A DNA stretch of 21,528 bases from Mollicutes bacterium (GTDB taxonomy: Bacteria; Bacillota_I; Bacilli_A; RF39; UBA660), in the NCBI GenBank assembly GCA_003560455.1, contig PWIL01000013.1, forward strand, positions 1 to 21,528, given 5' to 3'. This document shows, piece after piece, positions 1-6,239 of the stretch. Under the pieces are notes generated by a model. It did no database searches. It saw nothing but the letters and a program-made list of their open reading frames with translations, and had not been told where the DNA came from. Every line of letters begins with the position of its first letter. Position 1 is the first letter of the stretch. Both the position numbers and the translations under genes were made by a program.

Positions 1-23
1 CAGATTATAACAGCATAAGATTT

Positions 24-302
24 TTAATAATTTGTTTGTTTTCTTTGGCGGGGTTGCACTGTTTTAATTATTAAACCATTTTCAATTTCTATAATAGGGC
101 TTTTGCAGTATTGCCCTGTTCGTGAAATAATCTTTTCGATATAATCCTCTGTAAATATTTTAATTTCATTTCTGTGTTTATAATTGAAGTTTTCAGAAAT
201 CCAGTTTTGTAATTCGCATTTTTGACAACTTGTTATAAAATTGCCCTCAAAAAGTTTTTTAAAACTATCTGCTAAACGGTTTCCATTATCTAAAAAAATC
301 AA
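24..302 (-). CDS. Unidentified reading frame at the window edge, possibly a gene fragment
   Basis: I do not recognise this 92-residue product. It reads from a TTG with no good ribosome binding site, and the frame stays open only a few codons further upstream to a stop at 327-329, so the true start may be lost at the junction with the queH fragment. Codons are plausible for a real protein, and the plus strand is T-rich here, unlike the A-rich plus strand of the plus-strand genes, which fits minus-strand coding. Visible features are a CxxC pair (C26, C29) followed by a mixed hydrophilic region with two more aromatic/Cys patches and a basic C-terminal end. No signal peptide or membrane segment is visible. 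Its N-terminal end collides with the queH fragment, so it could be a gene 3' part brought in by inversion, or a piece joined by assembly error. Confidence 0.35.
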   Translation of the reverse strand: MIFLDNGNRLADSFKKLFEGNFITSCQKCELQNWISENFNYKHRNEIKIFTEDYIEKIISRTGQYCKSPIIEIENGLIIKTVQPRQRKQTNY

Positions 303-582
303 AGGTTTTGAAAAAGAAAAAGAAGGTCAAAAACGCTGTTTAATTTGTTATCAAATACGGTTAGAAAAAATGGTTCAATATCTAGATGATTATGATTGTT
401 TTGCAACGACCTTAACCATCAGTCCCTATAAAAATAAAAAAAAGATTGATCAAATAGGCAAAAATATAAATACCAATTATTTAATTATTAATTTACCAAA
501 TAATGCTTATCAAGAAGGTATCTCATTAAGTAAAAAACATCAGTTATATCGTCAAAATTATTGTGGGTGTCTGTTGACTTAG
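241..582 (+). pseudogene. queH: QueH (epoxyqueuosine reductase, DUF208) C-terminal fragment, 5'-truncated
   Basis: QueH reduces epoxyqueuosine to queuosine in tRNA using an Fe-S cluster. Recognisable homology starts at about base 298 (KGFEKEKEG, then the RCxxCY motif) and runs to a normal C-terminus with the TTLxISPYKN block, the EGxxLSKxxxLYRQxYCGC motif and a TAG stop. Family members are roughly 180-250 residues, and this frame has at most 113. The N-terminal half, with its adjacent Cys pair and nucleotide-binding-type loop, is missing. None of the three plus frames between 1 and 300 encodes it; the plus-strand frames there are full of stops. The TTG at 241 is only the first available start and lacks a Shine-Dalgarno. 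The 18 or so residues before 298 are a shadow of the opposite-strand frame. As it stands the product cannot be a working QueH. The intact gene may exist in the organism if the junction is artificial. Confidence 0.8.
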
Positions 583-591
583 TTATTTTAC

Positions 592-621
592 TTGTATAGT
601 TTCGTGGTTAAATGTTATAAT
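592..621 (+). promoter_or_regulatory. Promoter of camS, extended -10
   Basis: A perfect TATAAT at 616-621 is preceded by TG plus one base (613-615), an extended -10. A weak -35 (TTGTAT, 592-597) lies 18 bp upstream. The -10 ends only 15 nt before the camS ATG, so the leader would be about 8-9 nt. Confidence 0.55.
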
Positions 622-636
622 AATAAAAGGTGAAAT

Positions 637-1653
637 ATGAAGAAATATTTAATCTTAGTCTTTATTTTTTTAATTGCTTGTAGCAATGAAGTAGAAGAAG
701 TAAAAGAAGTGGTTTATGGTGGTCAATATTACCGGGTAGCAACCCCTTATCAACCACCAGTCGCCAATAATTATGTTTTAAATAATGATGTTGGAAATTA
801 TTATCCACGGCAAGTAGAAGAAGACTTAATGTTGTTTTCAACTAATTTTTTTAAAACAAATAATTCGTTATACCAAGCGGGGCAGTTTTTAACTGAGGAA
901 AAATTAGAAAAACTCTTAGCATCAAATTACTTAAATTTTTCTGAAAAAATGGTTATTAATGATGAAGAATATGAAACAAACTTTATTATCGCTATTTTAG
1001 AACAAAACTTTTTAGCTTTAAACGGTAATTTAAAAGGAATTTCTTTAGGGGTTGTTATTAATCAATATCAACCATATCAAAATGAACGCGGAGCAATATT
1101 ACATCAAGAAATAGAAGTTCCCAAAGAATTTATTGTACAAACCGCTAATGATTTGGTAGAATATATACGGGAATTTCCGGAATTAGAAGAAAAAAGAATT
1201 ATGGTTAGTTTTTTTTATTTAAACTCACCATCCGCCCAATTTCCTGGTTCAATTAAATATTTAGGTGATACCTTTACCGATGAAATTAATTTAGAAGAAA
1301 TTGATTATCAATATCATTTATTAAGTTCAAACTATGTCTTAAGTAATGACTTAGAAACATATAATTTATATCGCAATTTAAAAGAAGAAATCTTAAAAAT
1401 TAATAATAGTCGCATAACTGGAGAGGGAATTTATTTTAATCATCAATTAAAAGAATTAAATATGACAATTGAAAATGTTTTTTACCATAAAAGTGAAATA
1501 ATTAAAATTGCTAATGTAATAGAAGAAATAATTAACAATAGTCGTTGCAATTGTTATGTAAATATTCAAATAAAACAAAACCAAAAACTAGAAGCATTAA
1601 TTACTAAAGAAGAAACTGAAATATTAACTGATGTTATTATATTGAGGAGATGA
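637..1653 (+). CDS. camS: CamS family lipoprotein (sex pheromone cAM373-type precursor)
   Basis: Surface lipoprotein of the CamS/YerH family (CamS, PF07537), 338 residues against about 390-400 in Bacillus. Residues 1-14 are a lipoprotein signal peptide (MKK then a hydrophobic stretch), with lipobox LIA-C and the lipidated Cys at 15. The mature part shows family traits: a short Tyr/Pro-rich linker, then the globular domain with blocks around LNGNLKGISLGVVIN and RIMVSFFYLNSPSAQFPG. The neighbours support the call, since in Bacillus the camS homologue yerH lies just upstream of gatCAB. The start is ATG 637, with AAAGGTG about 6 nt upstream. The stop TGA at 1651-1653 follows directly on the gatC ribosome binding site, so the gene is co-transcribed with gatCAB. 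In Enterococcus the signal peptide of the homologue is processed into the mating pheromone cAM373; the cellular role of the protein itself is unclear. Confidence 0.85.
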   Translation: MKKYLILVFIFLIACSNEVEEVKEVVYGGQYYRVATPYQPPVANNYVLNNDVGNYYPRQVEEDLMLFSTNFFKTNNSLYQAGQFLTEEKLEKLLASNYLNFSEKMVINDEEYETNFIIAILEQNFLALNGNLKGISLGVVINQYQPYQNERGAILHQEIEVPKEFIVQTANDLVEYIREFPELEEKRIMVSFFYLNSPSAQFPGSIKYLGDTFTDEINLEEIDYQYHLLSSNYVLSNDLETYNLYRNLKEEILKINNSRITGEGIYFNHQLKELNMTIENVFYHKSEIIKIANVIEEIINNSRCNCYVNIQIKQNQKLEALITKEETEILTDVIILRR

Positions 1654-1657
1654 AACA

Positions 1658-1927
1658 ATGAGTGTTGACCAAAAATTAGTATCCCATGTCTCAAAACTAT
1701 GTAAAATTGATATTGAAGATAATTTAGAAAAATACTATCAAGAATTTGCCATTATTATGGAAAGTGTTGATCAAATAGTCGGTGTTGAAGTAAACAAAGA
1801 TATTTTAATCACGCCAAACCAAAATAAAAACCTGTTTTTTAAAAAACCACAACTAAATGAAGACATCAAAGATTTCTTTAAAAAAGATGAGCAAGGTTAT
1901 TTAGTAGTTAAAAGGAGTGGCCGATGA
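1658..1927 (+). CDS. gatC: Asp-tRNA(Asn)/Glu-tRNA(Gln) amidotransferase subunit C
   Basis: Small subunit of GatCAB, which converts mischarged Glu-tRNA(Gln) (and Asp-tRNA(Asn)) to the amidated form. At 89 residues it is close to the usual 95. It has the expected order: an N-terminal helix pair (VSHVSKLCKIDIED), a central helix (YYQEFAIIMESVDQIVGVEV) and a Pro-containing extended tail that wraps round GatA and GatB. The usual LR.D.v motif after the linker is replaced by a Lys/Phe-rich sequence. The ATG has AGGAGATG upstream overlapping the end of camS, and its stop overlaps the gatA start (ATGA), a classic coupled arrangement. Confidence 0.88.
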   Translation: MSVDQKLVSHVSKLCKIDIEDNLEKYYQEFAIIMESVDQIVGVEVNKDILITPNQNKNLFFKKPQLNEDIKDFFKKDEQGYLVVKRSGR

Positions 1928-3354
1928 AAAATTTACTCGAATTAGATATTTTTCAATTACATCAATTATTAAAAGAAAAAAAAATAAAACCAATTGATTT
2001 AGTTGAAGAATTTGAAAACAAAGTTGTTAATTCAAACTTAAATGCTTTTATTACTTTAAATATTGAAAAAGCAAAAAAACAAGCAATTGAGCTAGAAAAA
2101 AAAGAAGTTGATAATGTTTTATTCGGTATTCCAATTGCCATTAAAGATAATATATCAACTAAAAACTTACGAACAACTTGTGCTTCTAAAATGTTAGAAA
2201 ATTACATTCCTGTTTTTGATGCAACTGTCATAAAAAAACTAAAAGAAAAAAATATGATTATTGTCGGTAAAGCTAATATGGATGAATTTGCGATGGGTGG
2301 AACTGGTGAGACCAGTTATTTTGGTCCAACTAAAAATCCTTTAAATGAAAAATTATCACCGGGGGGCAGTAGTAGTGGTTCAGCTGCAGCAATCGCGGGT
2401 AATTTAGTGCCGCTTGCTCTTGGTAGTGATACTGGTGGTAGTATTCGTGAACCGGCTGCTTTTTGTGGCTTAGTCGGTTTAAATCCAACTTATGGTCGGG
2501 TATCACGTTATGGTTTAGTTGCTTTTGGTTCGAGTCTTGATCAAATAGGTCCAATGAGTCGAACTGTCGCGGAAAACGCGCATTTATTTGCCGCGATTAA
2601 TGGATGGTGTGAACATGATTTAACATCAGCTAAAGAAAAACCATATCAAGTTGGTGATTTAAAACTAGCTAGAAAATTAAAAATTGCGATTCCAACTTTT
2701 TGTGTGGGACCACGAATTAATGAAAAAGTAGTTAAAGTATTTAAAGAAACAATTCAAAAAATAGAAGAAGAGGGGCATCAAGTTAACTATGTTGAAGTGC
2801 CCTTTATGAAATATGCTATTCCTTTATACCAAGTTATTGCTCTGGCCGAAGCTAGTAGCAATCTACTCCGCTTTGATGGAGTAAAATATGGTTATCAACC
2901 AGAAGAATATAAAGACTATGAAGATTTATTAGTAAAATCAAGAACCGAAGGATTTGGTAAAGAAGTAAAAAGACGCATAATGGTCGGAACTTATTTGCTA
3001 AGTGGTAAAAATGTTGATGTTTATTATAAAAAAGCCTTGCAAGTTCGCCAAGAATTAACCGATGAAATAATTAATGTTTTTCAAAACTGTGATTTAATAT
3101 TAACACCAGCAACTGTCTCAACCTCATTAAATTTAGGAAAAGACCGTGATCCAAATGAAGTATTCTTACAAGATTTATTGGCAATTCCTTTTAGTATGTC
3201 TGGTCATCCTTCATTGGTAATGCCCATTGGAAAAATAGAAGAAGCACCAGTTGGTATCCAAATATCAGCACCATACTATGATGAAAAAACAATTTATCGT
3301 TTTGCAAATGAATTAGAAAAAAAATTAAAGTTTCGGGGTGATCAAAATGTATAA
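1924..3354 (+). CDS. gatA: Asp-tRNA(Asn)/Glu-tRNA(Gln) amidotransferase subunit A (amidase)
   Basis: Amidase-signature subunit that hydrolyses glutamine (or asparagine) and channels ammonia to GatB. It has 476 residues, a normal length. The catalytic triad is intact: Lys74 in AIKDN, cis-Ser149 in the Gly/Ser-rich PGGSSSGSAAA stretch, and nucleophile Ser173 in GSDTGGSIREPA. The spacing matches the numbering of Staphylococcus GatA with a constant offset of five. The ATG overlaps the gatC stop by four bases (ATGA), and the upstream AAAGGAGTGG provides the ribosome binding site inside gatC. The 3' end overlaps gatB. Nothing is odd about this gene; it should be an active subunit, and the operon implies that glutaminyl- and/or asparaginyl-tRNA is made by the indirect route. 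Confidence 0.96.
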   Translation: MKNLLELDIFQLHQLLKEKKIKPIDLVEEFENKVVNSNLNAFITLNIEKAKKQAIELEKKEVDNVLFGIPIAIKDNISTKNLRTTCASKMLENYIPVFDATVIKKLKEKNMIIVGKANMDEFAMGGTGETSYFGPTKNPLNEKLSPGGSSSGSAAAIAGNLVPLALGSDTGGSIREPAAFCGLVGLNPTYGRVSRYGLVAFGSSLDQIGPMSRTVAENAHLFAAINGWCEHDLTSAKEKPYQVGDLKLARKLKIAIPTFCVGPRINEKVVKVFKETIQKIEEEGHQVNYVEVPFMKYAIPLYQVIALAEASSNLLRFDGVKYGYQPEEYKDYEDLLVKSRTEGFGKEVKRRIMVGTYLLSGKNVDVYYKKALQVRQELTDEIINVFQNCDLILTPATVSTSLNLGKDRDPNEVFLQDLLAIPFSMSGHPSLVMPIGKIEEAPVGIQISAPYYDEKTIYRFANELEKKLKFRGDQNV

Positions 3355-4759
3355 ACCAACAATTGGGATGGAAATTCATGCCGAATTAAAAACAAAAGCT
3401 AAAATGTTTTCTGATAGTTTTAATTTTTATGATGCAAAACCAAATAGCAATGTTAATTTAATTGATTTAGCACTACCCGGCACCCTGCCCAAATTAAATC
3501 AAGAAGCAATTAATTTAGCTTTAAAAGCGGCTTTGGCATTAAATTGTAAAATTAATAAAAAAATGCACTTTGATCGAAAAAGTTATTTTTATGCTGATTT
3601 GCCAAAAGGTTTTCAAATAACGCAACATGAAAAGCCAATTGGTTATGATGGCTTTGTTGAAATTGAAATCGATGGTGTTTTTAAAAAAATTATCATTGAA
3701 CGAGTTCATATTGAAGAAGATACTTGTAAAAGTATTCACCAAGATGATTTAACTTATTTGGACTATAACCGTGCTGGTGTTCCGTTAATTGAAATTGTGA
3801 CAAAACCGATGATTTGTAATGAAAAAGAAGCAATGTTATATTTAGAAAAAATTCGCGAGATATTAAACTATATTGATGTTAGTGATGTCAAAATGGAAGA
3901 GGGCAGTATGCGTTGTGAAGCTAATGTCTCAATTAGTGAGACAAATGATTTAGGAACTAAAGTTGAAATAAAAAACATTGGTTCAATTTCAAGTGTTGGT
4001 AAGGCGATTATTTATGAGATTGAAAGACAAAAAGAAGCACTAATTAAAAAAGAGGAAATAGTTGAACAAACTAGACGTTATGACGAAAAAACGGGCACGA
4101 CCGTTTTAATGCGAACTAAAGAAAATAAAAATGATTATCGTTATTTTCCAGAACCTGATTTGCCATTGGTTTTTTTAACCGATGAAGAAATTGCGGAAAT
4201 GAAAAAAACAATTCCGGTACTACCAAGTGCTTTAAAACAAAAATATTTGCAAGCTGGTATTCATGAAACAGTTATTAAAGGTTTATTATCCTCAAAAGAA
4301 TTGATTAATTTTTTTGAAGAAATATATGCTGAGGTCGAACCAAATTTAACCGGTAAGATATTAACTTCTGTCGTAAAACAGTATTTAAATAAAAATAATT
4401 TAAAAATTCAAGCAACCAAGTTAAAAAAAGAAGAGTTTATTAAAACAATGCAATTATATGAACAAAAACAATTAAATAATCAACAAGTCAGCCAAATATT
4501 AGAAACATTATTAGAAAAAGAGATTGATTTTGACAAATTAATTCATCAAGTAAAAAGTAGTGGTTTAGATGATCAAGCATTATTAAAAATAATTAATAAA
4601 ATAATTAATAATAATTCAGAGCAAGTATCTTCTTTTCAAAATGGTGATGAACGGATTTTAAAATACTTTATGGGTCAAATAATGAAAGAAACAAAAGGAC
4701 AGGCCGACCCTAAAAAAGCCCAAGAATTATTAATTAACGAATTAAAAAAAGGTATTTAA
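3347..4759 (+). CDS. gatB: Asp-tRNA(Asn)/Glu-tRNA(Gln) amidotransferase subunit B
   Basis: tRNA-binding kinase/transamidase subunit of GatCAB, 470 residues. The N-terminal cradle domain begins GMEIHAELKT, with metal/ATP-site residues E9, H11 and the HIEED block near 121-125. The signatures KMEEGSMRCEANVS and DYRYFPEPD follow, then the helical domain and the C-terminal YqeY-like tail ending FMGQIMKETKGQADP..AQELL. It lacks the Cys cluster found in some GatB proteins, as does the Bacillus type, so this is lineage-normal. I place the start at ATG 3347, because the GGGGTG Shine-Dalgarno (3335-3340) is well spaced for it. An in-frame GTG at 3338 lies inside that site and would add only three residues. 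The start overlaps the gatA stop by 8 bases. Confidence 0.95.
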   Translation: MYKPTIGMEIHAELKTKAKMFSDSFNFYDAKPNSNVNLIDLALPGTLPKLNQEAINLALKAALALNCKINKKMHFDRKSYFYADLPKGFQITQHEKPIGYDGFVEIEIDGVFKKIIIERVHIEEDTCKSIHQDDLTYLDYNRAGVPLIEIVTKPMICNEKEAMLYLEKIREILNYIDVSDVKMEEGSMRCEANVSISETNDLGTKVEIKNIGSISSVGKAIIYEIERQKEALIKKEEIVEQTRRYDEKTGTTVLMRTKENKNDYRYFPEPDLPLVFLTDEEIAEMKKTIPVLPSALKQKYLQAGIHETVIKGLLSSKELINFFEEIYAEVEPNLTGKILTSVVKQYLNKNNLKIQATKLKKEEFIKTMQLYEQKQLNNQQVSQILETLLEKEIDFDKLIHQVKSSGLDDQALLKIINKIINNNSEQVSSFQNGDERILKYFMGQIMKETKGQADPKKAQELLINELKKGI

Positions 4760-4765
4760 CTTTTT

Positions 4766-4789
4766 ACCTCCTATAATATTTTAGGAGGT
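4766..4789 (+). promoter_or_regulatory. Hairpin masking the Shine-Dalgarno of the gene at 4795
   Basis: An exact 8-bp inverted repeat: ACCTCCTA (4766-4773) pairs with TAGGAGGT (4782-4789) across an 8-nt loop, with a G-U extension possible. The right arm is a full-length Shine-Dalgarno ending 5 nt before the ATG at 4795, so folding would hide the ribosome binding site. There is no T-run, so it is not an ordinary terminator. A TATAAT (4772-4777) in the left arm/loop could also be a -10, but it has no good -35. Confidence 0.55.
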
Positions 4790-4794
4790 GTTAA

Positions 4795-6015
4795 ATGCGA
4801 AAGTTATTAATTTTATTATGCTTTTTTACAATTGAAGTAAATGCTTTTAGTGAATGGCAAGAAGAAGAAATAGAGTTAGAAGATAATCTAATTGTTGAAG
4901 AAAAAGAATTTTGTTATCGTGAAAAAAAAATAGTGGACTATTTAAGAGAAATTGATTTTATTTATGAATATTATGATTTAAATGATTATTTAATTGAATA
5001 TAGTGATTGGCAAAAAGAAATAGATTTTACACAAGAATATGAAGAAAAAACAAATTATTATTATCAAAAAATGCAAAAAATTCGCTATGTTCATTTTTCA
5101 GATATCCGCAGTCCCGATCATAAATTTATGTTAAACCGAGTCATTATTGCTAATCAAGGAAAAAAACTTGAATATGACGTTATTTGTGATAACTGTCCAA
5201 ATGATTTAGCGGAGCTAGTGAAAAATGAAAATGCTTTTTATGAAGGTTTTTATTTAACCGAAGAATCAACTTTAACTTTTGATTTAGGCGATTATTACGC
5301 AGTTGAAAATTTGGACTTTAATATTTTTATTAGTAATGAAAAACATGGCATGAATACTTATGAAATGACAACATCGCGTGATCAAAAAAATATTTTTACG
5401 AGGATTTTTATTATTAATTGGTTTAGTACCAATCCCACTGAATTTCGTTGGTTTCAATATAGTTTATTAGCCGATGCGGAAGTAATTGATCCATTATATG
5501 AACCAAGAGTGCAAACTGATTATTTAAAAGAAGCAACTAAAAAAATGAAAACTTTTTCGGAAACTTTATATCGGGAAAAACATTATTTATATAAAAATTA
5601 TGAGTATCAGTTAGAATTAGTAGAAAAAGAAAAAAGTGATTATTGTGTTATAAAATATCGTTATCAAATAAAAGAAAAAAATAACAATATAAATGAAGAA
5701 GAAAATAACAATATAAATGAAGAAGAAAAAAAGGAAAAAGATAAACCAATTAAAGTACCAGTTGTTTCTGATTTAAAACCAGCGATTAAAAAAACTGAAA
5801 TTGTCAAAGACATAATTAAAAATAATTCCCAGTTAAAAGAGATTGAGGATACCAGTTCTAAAAATAAAGTTGGTGCCGAAGCTAAAGAACCAAAAACTGA
5901 TAATCTAGAATTATTAAATCCCAAAGAAAAAGAAACTGAAAAAAGCTTTAATTGGTGGTTACTAATATTATTAGGTGGCGTCTTAATGGTCGTTAGAAAA
6001 TATGTTAAAAATTGA
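4795..6015 (+). CDS. Secreted, C-terminally membrane-anchored protein of unknown function
   Basis: I do not recognise this 406-residue protein. It has a cleavable-looking signal peptide (residues 1-17, ending VNA), then an acidic Tyr/Glu-rich stretch (about 20-95). An extracellular domain (about 96-235) follows with alternating hydrophobic strands and a LTFDLGDYYAVENLDFNIFIS block that recalls galactose-binding-like (F5/8 type C) beta-sandwiches; that fold is a guess. Two Cys lie close together at 131 and 134. After about 290 comes a low-complexity Lys/Glu/Asn stalk with a perfect double repeat of NNNINEEE (296-311). A single membrane segment (about 387-400, opening WW) and a basic tail RKYVKN end it, a layout like an LPXTG anchor but with no sortase motif. 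It follows gatB by 35 nt and overlaps the STAS gene by 14 nt, so the two may be coupled. Confidence 0.7.
   Translation: MRKLLILLCFFTIEVNAFSEWQEEEIELEDNLIVEEKEFCYREKKIVDYLREIDFIYEYYDLNDYLIEYSDWQKEIDFTQEYEEKTNYYYQKMQKIRYVHFSDIRSPDHKFMLNRVIIANQGKKLEYDVICDNCPNDLAELVKNENAFYEGFYLTEESTLTFDLGDYYAVENLDFNIFISNEKHGMNTYEMTTSRDQKNIFTRIFIINWFSTNPTEFRWFQYSLLADAEVIDPLYEPRVQTDYLKEATKKMKTFSETLYREKHYLYKNYEYQLELVEKEKSDYCVIKYRYQIKEKNNNINEEENNNINEEEKKEKDKPIKVPVVSDLKPAIKKTEIVKDIIKNNSQLKEIEDTSSKNKVGAEAKEPKTDNLELLNPKEKETEKSFNWWLLILLGGVLMVVRKYVKN
5680..5727 (+). repeat. Perfect tandem duplication, 2 x 24 bp, in coding sequence
   Basis: Two identical 24-bp units at 5680-5703 and 5704-5727 encode NNNINEEE twice in the stalk of the membrane-anchored protein. 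The exact DNA identity, including third codon positions, points to recent slippage, so the copy number may vary between strains. Confidence 0.85.
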
Positions 6016-6223
6016 TTGTTACGCTCAAAAAGAATATTTTGTAGTTGAAATAAGCGGTGTTTTAAATAATTACAATATTGCTTTATTTGAAAAAGAAGTA
6101 ATAAATATGATAAAATCATTAGAAGTGAAAAAATTAAAAATTAATTTTCAAGATCTAATTGACATAGATGAAGTTGGGTTGCAAAAATTACTTTATTGTT
6201 ATCAATTAGTCGAAAAAATATAA
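6002..6223 (+). CDS. Minimal STAS-domain protein (anti-sigma-factor-antagonist-like)
   Basis: A 73-residue protein resembling a STAS domain: a first beta hairpin (YFVVEISGVLNNYN), a helix (ALFEKEVINMIKSL), a strand (KKLKINFQDLIDI) and the loop/helix DEVGLQKLLYCYQL, where SpoIIAA/RsbV proteins have DSSGL. Those proteins are about 105-120 residues, so the last strand and helix are missing here. The regulatory phospho-serine position is Val and the preceding Ser is Glu, so partner-switching by phosphorylation is not expected. The ATG overlaps the end of the upstream membrane-protein gene by 14 bases and has no obvious Shine-Dalgarno, so translation is probably coupled. The stop codon lies inside the TATAAT of the next promoter. 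The fold call is from pattern only. Confidence 0.6.
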   Translation: MLKIDCYAQKEYFVVEISGVLNNYNIALFEKEVINMIKSLEVKKLKINFQDLIDIDEVGLQKLLYCYQLVEKI

Positions 6224-6224
6224 T
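6196..6224 (+). promoter_or_regulatory. Promoter of the RNase J-like gene
   Basis: TTGTTA (6196-6201), a 17-bp spacer and a perfect TATAAT (6219-6224). It overlaps the last codons and the stop of the STAS gene. The -10 ends 15 nt before the ATG at 6240, predicting a leader of about 9 nt. Confidence 0.55.
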
Positions 6225-6239
6225 AGTAGGAGAGAAAAA

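Noticed and set aside
241..582. queH restored by frameshift
   Set aside because: No plus-strand frame between 1 and 300 encodes the missing N-terminal Cys motifs, so a simple frameshift cannot explain the loss.
3347..4759. GatB lacks the Cys cluster present in some GatB proteins
   Set aside because: Bacillus-type GatB lacks it in the same way (NVIDLA-like block), so this is normal for the lineage.
5664..6119. Long minus-strand open frame opposite the membrane-protein gene
   Set aside because: It is the complement of low-complexity Lys/Glu codons, giving a Phe/Ser/Leu-rich product with no start signal; the plus-strand gene explains it.
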